Assembly (NCBI RefSeq): GCF_048771995.1 | Contig: NC_133026.1 | Coordinates: 60,079,001-60,143,000, forward strand | Direction of reading: 5' to 3' | From: Taeniopygia guttata | Taxonomy: Eukaryota; Chordata; Aves; Passeriformes; Estrildidae | Length of the DNA: 64,000 nucleotides | In this document: positions 26,933 to 38,548 of the stretch, piece by piece | Layout of the letters: each line of letters starts with the position of its first letter | Numbering within the stretch: the first letter of the stretch is position 1 | Notes under the pieces: generated by a model | Database searches by the model: none | What the model saw: only the letters and a program-made list of their open reading frames with translations | Told to the model about the DNA's origin: nothing | Made by a program: the position numbers and the translations under genes

Positions 26933-29379
26933 AACAAGGAATGAATTTTCAATAGGCAACTTTAAGCTGTACAGGGGTTGCTTATTTTAGTTGCAGACTA
27001 ACAAGACTGCAGGTTGCAATTGCCTCTATGAACTCAGCTCAGACTTTGGGAGACTTCTCTGCCCTGACACAGTAACACAATAAAGACTGGTTCCAAAGCA
27101 GCTCAGCTCCAGAAGATGTCCCACTTTTGTGTAGCAGGGAACCCAAGACAGCCAACCTGGCAAACACAGGTGAGCTCTTCCCTTGGCACCCTCCCACCAC
27201 TGGCACACCAGATCCCCCCATACCCAGGGTGAGCCTAAGCTCAGCAGCCTCACTGGCTGGATCCAGACTATGCTCGCTGGTAGAGCAGATCTCCTGGGGT
27301 GAAGCATGGGGTACTGAGCCATGATCCAGAGCTTTCCTGGACCTCCTAGTGCTACTGAGGGGAAGGACTTACTTCTGAGGATCAATAAAATCTGGGAAAG
27401 ATATCCACTGAAATAGCATTAACATGCCTGAACCCAAATGTCTCCTCTTTACAGAGGCAAGAAGAGCTTCAGAGGCCTTTCCTGTGTGGCTTATAGGCAG
27501 AGGAGGGCTGACTGATCATGTACAAACATGATCATGTTGATAGCGAAACAAGTGTGTGAACATAAAGGCTTGGAACAGTTGTGACCATACAAACCTCTAA
27601 GAGAATCTAATCACTGCAGTATCAGAGCTGCTGAAACAATGTTTGAGAGCAGAGCAGGGAATGACACCAGAGAGGATCATCCCAGGTTCCTGCTCTAACA
27701 GAGTGTGACCAGGCAGCTGCTCGTGCCTATGTGACTTGTGTTAAGCCCCTTGAAGTATCCCTCCATTGCAATAGTCAAACCACAGAACTCTTACACATAA
27801 AGCTGCTATAGAATGAGCCTGAATGCTTTTCCTAAAAGCCTGATCCAAACCTTCTGAAGAAGATATTGCATTTAACTTCTGCAATCAAGCCTAACAGGTG
27901 TTTTCTAATATGCCACTGCATTACTCAGCATGCCCTTTCTCTCCCTTCTCAGTCACATGGCTTTCCTACTGATTTTATTTTGACCTAAGGTAGCATTTTC
28001 AGCAGGCACACATCATGTGAACAAACCAGAAAATTAACAGGCTGGTGATTTGCTGCTGCTCTTGTTAAGTCAAACAGAGAGAGCACCCATGTCTTCATAA
28101 AGCTCTGCTACAAAAACAGCCAGTGAGAAGTTAGGAAGTTGCTGCTCCAGTCAAATTACCCTGGGGTCTGTTTTGAACCATTCTGTAATCAAGAAAAAAT
28201 GAGGGACCAAGGGTTTGGCTTCCTGGCTGAGCCTTTTTATCTGCTTTGGCCAAGAACTCTTTGCTTCTGGAAAGCTGGGTCCCATTCCTTAGACTGTGCT
28301 AGGGCTTTGTAACAGGATGTATGTGGGTATGAGGCAGGTGGGAGCTGTAAGCAGCAGAGCATTGACTGTCTCATCTGGGACAGGGCTTAATGGTTTTGAA
28401 TCACTGTGCTGAGGATCTTCAAGACTTGGGCAAATAGATTAAACATCATAATAAAACATATACTGAAACAAACATCCTTCTTTAAATGAGGAATAAACCT
28501 GCTCCAAGTCCAACAAATGCATGTGCTTTGTCTGGGTTCCCTTTGTGTAAAGAGCGAGTTCCCCAATATTAGTTCAGAGCAATGTGTTGAACTATGGATT
28601 GTGAAAGGCACATCTACCACAACAATGGAGCTCTATAACAGCCTAAACTAAAAACACTTGGACAGACACATGTAGCTAAAGGACTTCATACTTCAGTGGG
28701 CAAAACCACAAAATACCAAAATAATTAAATTTGTCCCTCAGAAGCCTTGAAAATAATTAGGTCAAGTTTCCCTATTTCATCCCCTCCTATTTTATAAGAT
28801 AATTATGAACAACTCAGTACACCCAGTTTTCTGGAAGCAAAATTCTACACATTCTTCTTTTTCATTTCTGCTTCCAAAGAAGCAAACAAAAGAAAGAACA
28901 ACTGAGTCTGAGCACAGTTAGGTCTGCAATATGCCACTGGCTTTCCTCCACACAGCCCCCTTTAAGTTAAACCAGCTGATTAGCTCCGAGATGTTTGTTT
29001 CTGTAGAATCTCTCTTCCCAGAGCCAACAAGAAACGGAATTGTGGCTGCCTGAACCAGAACAGTGCTTCTGGGATTTTTTCATACACTCACCCTGTGCAG
29101 AAGAGTCAACATAATAGTGCAACATGACAAGATGTTGAGCCACAGTGCCAAGACAAGTTGCACACTTTGCATTTTTCCTATTAGAGATGCATCAGTGGTT
29201 CTGGAAGGGAAGAGAGGGAGAGGAAAAGAGAGAAAATAGTACAGAGGAGTCAAGTCCAGCTCCAAAAGCCTTTGTGTTTTCATTTTTCTATCAAGATAAG
29301 GTATTACAAGACAGTGATGATTTGTAGATTTTAGGTATGTAACAAATTTGCCCTTTTATTAAAACTGCTTTCCCAGGGG
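26933..29379. other. Non-coding; possible retroposed tail at right edge
   Basis: No recognised exon. The right edge has ATTAAA at 29358 and an A22 tract at 29380, which may be the end of a retroposed transcript whose body I cannot identify. Confidence 0.55.
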
Positions 29380-29466
29380 AAAAAAAAAAAAAAAAAAAAA
29401 ACCAACACCAAAAAAAACCCCAAAAAAACCCCAACCAACCAAACACCAAAGCCAAGACCAAAAGAA
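29380..29466 (+). repeat. Poly(A) followed by A/CC-rich tract
   Basis: 22 consecutive A (29380-29401), then about 65 bases made of A runs broken by CC/CCCC. An ATTAAA hexamer lies 16 bases before the A run (29358-29363), the layout of a retroposed mRNA 3' end. I could not identify a source gene upstream. Confidence 0.85.
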
Positions 29467-32400
29467 AAAAGGACCAGAATATTACAAACTACATAGCATC
29501 CTCAACTGCACACTTCATGCTAAGATGAGCAAACAGAGAAAAAACTAAAAGCAAAACCTTCTTTCTGAACCTTCCTCACAGTTTTTCTGGGAAATACTCC
29601 CCCGAGATCACACTACCAAAAAAACTGTGAGTTCCATTTCTTCTCTTAATACCAGGAATGAAAAAGTAAGTAAAGTTTTGAATGCATTTTCCAATTTTCA
29701 TTTTTGTTCTGAGACCTGGTTTTAGGCTGGTTTGTCCGGACATTTTTGATTTAAGGGAAAGAGGGTTTGTGTGTTATCTCTGCACCCTTCCACACCAGGC
29801 TTCTCCCCAGTGCCAATGCAGGGTGTGGCAGCAGCCAGAAGTTGGCCTTGTGCTGCAGCTGCCCCCCCTCAGCCTCCCTCCAGATGGGTGCCTGCTGGCC
29901 TGTCCCTGGTCAGGACTCAGCCCTGCTCTGGCTGCCCCTCTCCAGCCCAGGGAGCTGTGTAGCAGGGAGCCTTTCAGCCCCCCCAAGCATCCAGGCTGCC
30001 AGCTCTGAACCTGAGCGAGTGAGCAGCAAAACCCTACTTAGGTTGTCACCTACTTGCCCAGGCTTAGTCCCCACAGTAGAGCACCAGGGCCACCACTGCC
30101 CTCGGGCCCATTTTTGCAGCCCATCCTACACAGTGACCTCATCTCACAAAGAGTCTGTGACTTCTCACAGCCCTTGAATCTTTTATTTTGTACCACAGAA
30201 CAAAGGGTTGCCCATTGCTGATGGGCCTGTCTCTGAGCTGGAGGTATGCACATATCTGTTCAGTCATAAGGAGACAGCTGGTCATTTTCAGCCTTTTTCA
30301 CTGTAAATATATTGGGAGATTATGGGGCAGGAGGGTAGTATAATTTCTAATGGAAATTACCTTAATTATAAATTAGAAACATTAAGAGGATTATCCTCAC
30401 AAAGGAAAGTATTATCTCATAATTTTTATAAAAAACCTACTGCTCTGCTGTTTTAACACAGTCAGCTTAAAACCTGAAGGCTGATAAAAGAGTTCACTCT
30501 TAGTGTTCTTTTTTTCAAGTAAAGAGAAGATATTTGGATTGACTTCACTCCCCACCCCACCCCGCTTCTAAAGTGTCTCTAAATTGCACCACAGCGTTAC
30601 TGATCCATGAGCTGTACTGTAGACGTTTGCTCTTAAAGGTCCACAAATCCCAACTGTTTGTTAGGTGACAACCTATGCCTAGGGCCCTGGCAGAGTTTAT
30701 TAACTTTACCATTTAGTTGGCTTCCTGACAGAGATTTTTAATCCTGTGAATTACTTTTAGAAGGGCTACATTAAGAATTTCAGAGCTGCTTTATTATCTA
30801 TGAATCAAGCCTTGGCTGCCCATTCAGAACATCATCCCTCCTTGAGAAGAGCAAACATATGTATGTATAGGGATATAACAAATGAGTCTTTCAGACCCAT
30901 CTTGACAATGAAGTTCATGGATTTACATCCATTCTAAAGATGCAGTAGAAAAAGGACGGAAGGTCACAAGTTTCTTTCCAACATAAAGCCAGAATTTAGC
31001 CGCAACACAGCTTTGCTCAATGGAAGTGTGAGCCTGAAATTTGCCAGACCTCAAGTGACAGAGGGTATTTTTTCAGAAAAAAGAAAATTAACTGGAGATT
31101 TGTTTTTTCAAATATGGCTCAGCAAACATTTACCTTCTGTTGAGACTCTGACTCCTGCACTGAACCAGTAACATTTCTGCACAGGAACTTTCCTGCAGAA
31201 GTAGTTTGTGCTCTGATAAAAATTTAAATATAGAAACTAGGTAAAGAAGAGCTACTTTTTTAAATAGAAATCACTTTTCAGCAAAACATTTGCTCTTTGG
31301 CATTGGCTTTCAGTTAAAAGTGCTTTACCAAGCTACCTTCTTAAAGATCATAGCATGAACTCTGAAAAGGCTGGCCTTATGGGGAAGGGCAAGGTTCTAC
31401 ATCAGATTTTCTTTATCCATCCATAGGGTCACATCCATAGGACTATTAGGCAAGTGCTACAGACACCTTTGGGAGCATGGAAGAGAGGGAGGTACACGCC
31501 AGATGTGCATCTTCACTCCCATCTCTGCATAAAGCTCATGGAGACATAGGGCTGGCAAGCACAGCAAGCTCGTTCCTGCTCAGAAGAGCCCATGCTGTCT
31601 CCTTGATGGTGGCAAAACGCCATTGTCTCGGCAGCGAAGCACTGAGCCCTGACCACACCAGGGTAGAGTGCAGAAACTTCTCCTTAAGGCCACCAGCTAG
31701 GCACTGGAGGTCCCTGGATTCCTTGGGCTTGTATCTGCCACAGACATTGATCTAGAAAATGGTCGCAAAACCAGCAACCTGCTGCCAAGAGAGGGAGAGC
31801 AAAAGGTATGGGATTTGCCCTTCACAGGCTATGGGAATTCCAGCATCTCTTCTGCAGCTCGTTGTGCTGGGAGTCCCTAAAACCTCATAAACTGGGAGCC
31901 GAGCATCCACCATGTACGTCCTCAGATCACCGCTCGGTCATGTTTATACATTTAGGCTGTATGCAAATCTTGTGGCGAGCTATCAATTATAAATCCTCAA
32001 AGGCTTTTGCACTGTTATAAATGATATAGCATGAGAAATGTTATAGTCACGGCACAAGTGTTTTCCGAAGCAAAGGCATACAGCCCGGGGCCAGGAATGA
32101 GGTAATTACTTGTACAATAGAAATGTAAATTCGGTAACCTGAAGCGGGGGTGGGGGAACACAGAAGCGATGCGAGTCCTTACAGAGCCAGGTCCCAGGGG
32201 TAAATCTCAGGCACCAAGAGGCAAGCAGATAGGAGGAAGAGGAAGTTTTTCTGTGAAGGAATACGGCAACCAGAATAGTCAGGTTTAAAATCGGGGAAGA
32301 GGTAACAGAATATCCCAGCCCCAGTAGCAGCAGATAATGAACTACTCCAAAAAGCTAGCCGGTTGAAGGAATAGCCAGAAAAAATAAATACTTAAAGCTA

Positions 32401-33312
32401 AGTAAAATATTAATAATTCTTTTATTTTATTAACTTTATTCTAGTACCACATACCCTCAGGCCTAAGTAAACACCCTTTATCGTTCAGTCTTATCTAGTG
32501 AAAATGCGACTGCCTAGAAACATAAAGCAGAGGTTTTCCAATCCTTCTGGGGTGGATTCAGAGGATTAGTGTGCATTAACAACAAACAACAGCTGAATTT
32601 AAAATAAAAAATATTCCTGGGATATCACAAACCTCCCCAGAGGGGAGGGAAGCTCCTTCAAGAACAGATGGGCATGGGAGCACTCTGATGTTCAGAAGGG
32701 GGTGGGAAGGACCCTGGGCACAATGGGTATGCAGCACAGATCCCTGAGCAGCGCTAGAAGCCTCTCTGCCTCGACATAAAAGCCATATGCCAAACTCCCA
32801 CACAGAAGGAGCTCAGGACACCCACCTGAAGGAGCCCGAGGCAGGAGGAGGACAATTGGAACCATCAGGAAGACCCCAGCAACCCCACCTCTTGGGCTTA
32901 GCAGGAAAACCCTTATTTCCTAGCTGCTTCCCATCATTCTCCAGCCCCTCTGTCTGAACAAGTCAACTGAAACCCATAGCCCAGGGGCAGCTGTCCAAAT
33001 GGAGAGGGATAAACCAGCTGTGTTTTGGCCAGACCTGATTGAAAACCCCAGTCCTACAGCCAGCAGTGCACCAGCTCATCAACTGGTGAAAATCAGCTCC
33101 ACATTCCCACCATAGGTGCAACTGTAGGAATTTGAATCCTGAAAGGCTCTGTTGAATGCATCCTGGTTTCCTTTTCAGTGTCAAAAATAAAGCTTGTTAT
33201 TTGCTGAGGTTTGGGATAGGGGGTGGGAACATGACAGCAAGATCCTGAAATGTTTAAATAAATGGAGGCAGCAGTGTTTTGAGGTACTGCTTGATCCTTC
33301 GAGGCTTTGCCC
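29467..33312. other. Non-coding, with one candidate conserved block
   Basis: A C-rich patch at 29790-30010 gives overlapping frames in all phases and is treated as compositional. The 30540-30830 and 31890-32070 stretches have the texture of conserved non-coding DNA. No gene is recognised. Confidence 0.55.
31890..32070. promoter_or_regulatory. Candidate conserved non-coding element
   Basis: Compact AT-rich sequence combining an octamer-like word (atgcaaat, 31967), homeobox-like words (caattataaat; gttataaatgat) and an E-box-like word (cacaagtg). It has no low complexity, repeat signature or open frame. This composition is typical of deeply conserved developmental enhancers, but conservation cannot be seen from one sequence. 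Confidence 0.25.
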
Positions 33313-33346
33313 AAAAAAAAAAAGAAAAAAAAAAGAAAAAAAAAAA
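33313..33346 (+). repeat. Interrupted poly(A) tract
   Basis: 34 bases of A with two single G interruptions. No retroelement body is recognised on the 5' side. Confidence 0.9.
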
Positions 33347-34517
33347 GGATAAAAAAGTGTGGCCTTGTGATTTTTAAATAAAACCCTGCTGTATCAGAAA
33401 GTTCAAAATATAAACAGCTGCTTTTACTGACTACATCAGTGCGGCTGGGCTGCCTAATCCTTGGGTAGCAGTGCTTACAAATACTGCTCAGACAGGCAGG
33501 TTAGATCAGATTTTCCCATGAGCTCACCCAGGATGGTTGACTTTCATGGACAGGCACGCTGTTATCTCTTTTAGCAGCCAGTGTTTTAACAGACGCCTTT
33601 TGAAAGCCAGCCACAGTTTTCAAAGAGTCAGTCCTGGGGAGGAGGAGAAGGAGGTGGCAGAGGAGAGTATCTTTCATCACAAAGCTGACACAGGAGAAGC
33701 TGTGCCTGGATTGATGCCACTGGAGAATGTATCACTCACTGTCAGGCAGAGCCGGGCCATTTCCAACAGGCATCGACCAAGCTGCTGCAGAGCCCTGGGC
33801 TCTCCCCACTGGGCACGGGCCTGTTGAGACCAAAGTGCCCCTGGAACACTGGAACCTGTTCTTGCTCCGGTGGTAAAGTGTAGAAACAAAGGATATGGAT
33901 CTAACCTCCTCCCTCTGCATCCCTGAGAGCATCCCAGCACCTTGGTACTCAAGGGATGGGGTCTTTCCACTGCAGCCCCTCACCCTAGAAACACGAGTGG
34001 GGGAGGACAGAGAGATGGGGCGTGCATATTTCAATGAGGATTGTTCACCTTATCATACAAGCCGGGGTTTTAACATCAAAGGGCAGCAATGCTTCCAGCT
34101 GGACCTCCTGGCACTGTGGTTCCTGCCCCTCAGGGGTATTGATCCCAGTGGCATGGTCACCCCCATGAAGGGTGACACACCCTTAGCTAGAGGAAAGCAT
34201 CTTGCAAAGAATGACTTATGGTAGAAACAATAAAATGAAGATGCATTATCAGTAGAGCTTAAATTGTAGGAGGATGAGTAATCAGAGCCCAGCTTTGGAT
34301 GGCCTCTGTGGCCTGTGCCTGGCAAGAAAGCATTAACCCAAACCTCCTCAGCCACGACACAGAAAATCACCTTCAGTTCCAATCCTTTGAGCTGATCACT
34401 ACAGAGGTGTTTCACACCGGCAAACACAGGGCTGCAGCCCCAGGGACAAATGAATCCATCAGGAGTGAGAGGGGAGCAGTCCCACAAGAAGAGCAGACTA
34501 AGGAGTGTTCTGAGGAG
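33347..34517. other. Non-coding, overlapped by a long minus-strand frame
   Basis: Part of a 211-codon minus-strand frame (34688-34053) crosses this block. Its sequence shows no family I know and no codon pattern persuasive of a gene. Otherwise nothing is recognised. Confidence 0.5.
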
Positions 34518-34595
34518 CACCGGGCCCGATGATGTCTGAGCCGCCTCAGCGCTCGCCCTGCGCCGTCCTCGATCCGTCACCGCGGGGCACGAGCT
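34518..34595. promoter_or_regulatory. Dense CpG cluster (possible small CpG island or promoter relic)
   Basis: About 12 CpG dinucleotides occur within roughly 75 bases (around cgggcccgatg, gccgcctcagcgctcg, cgccgtcctcgatccg, caccgcgggg) in a region otherwise CpG-poor. It is too short for a standard CpG island. It could mark an unannotated promoter, an unmethylated enhancer, or the body of an unrecognised repeat. Confidence 0.35.
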
Positions 34596-36714
34596 GCCCT
34601 TCCTGTCAAAAGCCATTCCATGGAAATCCTGCTCTGGGCGCTTGGCTGATGTGTCAGGAGAGCCCCCAGGAGATGAGGGAGGTGACATTATTGCTGCTGC
34701 GGAAGAAAAGTACAGATAATGAAAACTGTGGCTGTGCCAACAGTGCTGCTGAGGAAAGGCTTTTTCCTCTCTGTGTTTCTATTTCTTCAAAAAGAGAAGC
34801 AAATCTCCAAGTGCTGGCAAAAGAAAAAGTGTTTTTATGGGAGTCCACTAAAAAATGCAGCCACATGAAGCCACTTGAGCTTGCTGGCTCCACTAGAGTT
34901 AAACCCAATGTGTCTGCCAGTGAAGGATGCAGGGCAGAAGGGCCCTCACCCACATTTCCTTGTCTGTCCTTATAGTGATCTCAGTGGTGCCATCCCAGCT
35001 GAAAAAAAGAAGTTGAAAACAAGCCACACATCTGCATCTGCCAGTGCATAATAGCTCCCTGACGAGGGTCTGAGCTCCAGCCACAGACCCAGCCCAGCAT
35101 AGACTTGCACCCAGCAACCCCACAGGGCACAGAAGCTCCCTTTTTTTCCTGAACACCATCAAGACTGAGAAAAAAAAAAAAAACAGAGCTCAGGTCTTCA
35201 TAGCACCCTTCCAACTTCAAGGAAGTCACTGGTGAACAGTGGGACAGGGTTAGTTTTGGCCCATTTGGATCACAAAGTGCAGAGGTAAAAACCTCATTTG
35301 CCAAAAAATGGGTGATCCACCTAGATGATTTCTGCCTGAGGGCATGAGTTGCCTTTAATTTCCAAATGCCAAGGGCTGCAATAAGGGAGGGGAAACAAGG
35401 ATGGTCACTGGGAGGCCAGTTATTAGCCTGTGTCCTTAGGAGAAAAGACTTCATCCCTCTCTGCCTCTCTCTCTCAGCCAGTTTCAGCTGAATTCAAAGG
35501 AGTCTCAGAGGTATAAGTCTCAAAAACAATTGAACTTCCACGTGACTGATGAGACATAGCAGTCCAAGAGAATAAGAGGTCCCAGGGAAAAGTACATGGC
35601 CAAGACCAGGCACAACTGGCCAGTGGGTCAACAATGCCATTTGTCTGAATGGCCCCTACCTGGACACTTAAGGAACATGGCCAGGCAGCCAGGGGAAGGG
35701 AGCAGAGGCACAGCCTTCCCAGGGTCCACTAAGTCTTCTGCTCATGGGACATAACTTTAAACAATACAGGATATTGCTGGGGAGAGGAAACAATTTCAAC
35801 GTAATTTTCTGTTACTGCTTTCTTTGACAGGGCATTTCCATGCTTTAGCTAGAGACTCAGCATCAAATTCCTTGGCTGCAGTTTGGAGGCACATTATCTA
35901 GTTTGGAAACAATCTCCCTGTTTTCAGAGGTGATGGGGATTTGTCCTGTATGCTACATGAACACACCATTTCCAGCACAGGGTTGCACACCGTCCTGCAG
36001 CAAGATCCAGTCAGGGCGGTAGGCTTCATGCAGCAGTATCTGGCAGCTGATCACACTGATCCTTTGAGCCTTAAAATTAATTAATGAAAAACTGAGAGTA
36101 AGCTAATCACTTTCAGATATAGTTATAACAGTTTCATATGATATCAGGATGAATACCTATCAGTTCAATGAGATTACAAGCAAAAAGTGGGGAAGAGAAG
36201 AAAATAATTCCTTCACTTTTGCTTGTGTATCACAAAAAATAAATAAATGGAGAAACAAAACAAACAGATGCAATCTCTTCTTTCACAGCCCATTATAGAG
36301 ATTCCTGGAAAGAAAATACCCAGCCCTACATTAAAAGACAGATTCAGTTTCTGTCACTTCTGACGTGGAAGTACATGCAGAAGTAATGAAGATTTGCTTT
36401 CCTTACGGTTCTCTGTGCATACATGCTGGTAATTGCTCTTACTGAGCAGTGGGGCATTCTTCTTTGTGGAAAAAAAATCAATAAATATTTAATTCATAAA
36501 TGCAAGAGAGGTGATGAGCGAAATATACAACTAATAAAGATAAATGGCTTTCATACTCATGAAGAAGTCTCATAAAGACTCAGTGGAAAAAGTATCTCTG
36601 CTGAGCAAAGAGAACAAAATAAATGGAAGATTATATACTGCAAGCACTGCATTGAATTAAAAACCAACCAAATAAACAAAAACCCCCAAAACCACAAGAG
36701 AAAACAAAATTAAT

Positions 36715-36900
36715 GCATCATTAATGCTGAGTGTTTAAATCTACAGAAACCAGCACAACATAAAGGAAGATTCCTGAGGCAACATTAATTGGGACTTATT
36801 GTGGGCTCTGTTATTGATAATTGCATACATCCAAATGCATAAACAAATTGCCAAAGCTGTACAGAACTGGAATGCAAATAAGGGATGTGCAGTCATGTGC
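36715..36900. promoter_or_regulatory. Candidate conserved non-coding element
   Basis: AT-rich but complex sequence with closely spaced homeobox/POU-like words (aacattaattggg, gttattgataattgcat, ccaaatgcataaaca, ggaatgcaaataag). No repeat family or open frame is recognised. It is called only on texture. Confidence 0.25.
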
Positions 36901-38526
36901 TTTCTCCTACACTGAGACCCAGTAGGCAACACGTGCAGCAGGAACAACTTATGGGTCACACCTACAGATGCTCACACATATATATATGTTCCATGGGCCA
37001 GCACAAGGCAAAAATTCCACCCACAGTACCTTCAACATAAGTTATTTGTGTTTATTTATTTGCAAGCAAGTTAAAGATGGGGCTAACAATGCATTCTTTT
37101 AGTGCTTGCATAATTTAATTTGTTTCATCTGTTGTATCTGAAAATGCTGAGACACGACAAGAATGCAACACTCCCTAAGTGGTAAAGTACTTCTATTTAG
37201 TCATTTCTATGGCCAAATTAAAACTTTGTGTTATTCATATCCCATACTGCCAGTAAAACCGCAGCTGAGCTAACATGCTCCAATCCCTATGCCTGTTTTC
37301 CAAAGCACAACATCCTGGGGACATATTCTTTAAATTCCCTGCAAAGGCTTTGAACTACATGAATGCAGCCCAGAGAAAGAGCCTCATCCATCTGTGGTGC
37401 TGTGCTAGAAAGGCCAGGGTCTCTCTTGGCTCCAACAAGCAACACTTTACCTTTTCGGCACCAGGCAGTCACAATTTGGTAAATGGCACTCAAGTTGATG
37501 CTGGAGGGGGGTATTATTTGCATCACTGAGATTCCCAGAAACCCCAAAGGAGATCAGATTCCTGCTGCAAGTATAAAGGAAATGGCCCTTCAATGTCCAG
37601 GTGGGGTGAAGTGTGAGTGGTCATACTCTCAAACAATTCCCATTTCACAGGGGAAAAACTGACCCTTCTACTGAATGCTGTGGATTGAAGAGGGAATTTT
37701 GGTGTTCTGACATTTTGTTAAAAATTAAATCAAGCTCAAAAAAGTGATCCCAAATACTTTATCAGGTTACCCAAAGTTGCACACTGTTACAGAACCCAGA
37801 GGAGCCACTCTTCCCCACTGGCATTTCCCATGACTAGCCAGTCCCTCCCCACCTTTTGTGCCTCCTCTTTAATCAGAAAAAAATAATGGAAGTGCTCATG
37901 CAGTGTTGCATCTTCTTTCTACTTTTGCTTCCAGGCTCCCCAGCATCTGAGCATGGGGTGAAACAGACAGGGGGCACATTCTGCTTAGATGATTTAACTA
38001 ATCTCATGCAAATGTACTCAGCAGTCTTGGTACCCATTGTGTTTTCACCTACATAATGGCCAAGACAGCTGAATATAGCTTTTTCCAAGGATAATAGCAT
38101 TTTAATGCATTATTCCTTAAAGCTTTTTCTGCTCACACACTGAAAAACAGCTCCAGCTGAGGAATAGCTGAAGTCAATATACTCACTCTCTGTCCAGGGA
38201 ATAATGCATCCTCCTCCCATGCTAGGTTAAGAAAATATGATAATGATATGACATCATTAACATGTCCATTTCCCCTCCCCCTTTTCTTACTTTCAGAATG
38301 TGCAATGGAAGACTGCAGTTAAACATTTATTATCACATATTTTCTGGCATATATTGCCTACTTATCCTGCATTTGAGAAACAGGAAGGATTTTGCAGGCA
38401 AGACAAAACACAAAAGAACTGGTTTAAACCAGAAAACAATACCTTTACCTCTTCTGAATTCATATGATTTACTGATTTCTTAATTGTCTGAGTCCAGAAG
38501 AAAAGGACAAAAAATCTCCCCCCCAA

Positions 38527-38548
38527 AAAATATATAATATATATATAT
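38527..38548. repeat. Short AT-dinucleotide run
   Basis: An (AT)n-rich stretch (atatataatatatatatat) of about 20 bases following a C8/A6 stretch. It is low complexity with no associated element. Confidence 0.8.

Noticed and set aside
29145..29327. 60-codon frame just before the A22 tract as a retrogene product
   Set aside because: It is short, glutamate-rich with no known similarity, and ends before the ATTAAA without a credible parent.
29790..30010. C-rich block with overlapping frames as an exon
   Set aside because: Open in three phases at once with no splice-site pair or protein resemblance; this is compositional.
34053..34688. 211-codon minus-strand frame as a gene
   Set aside because: Composition looks translated from non-coding DNA, there is no domain I recognise, and a plus-strand frame overlaps. 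It is kept only as a finding with the CpG cluster.
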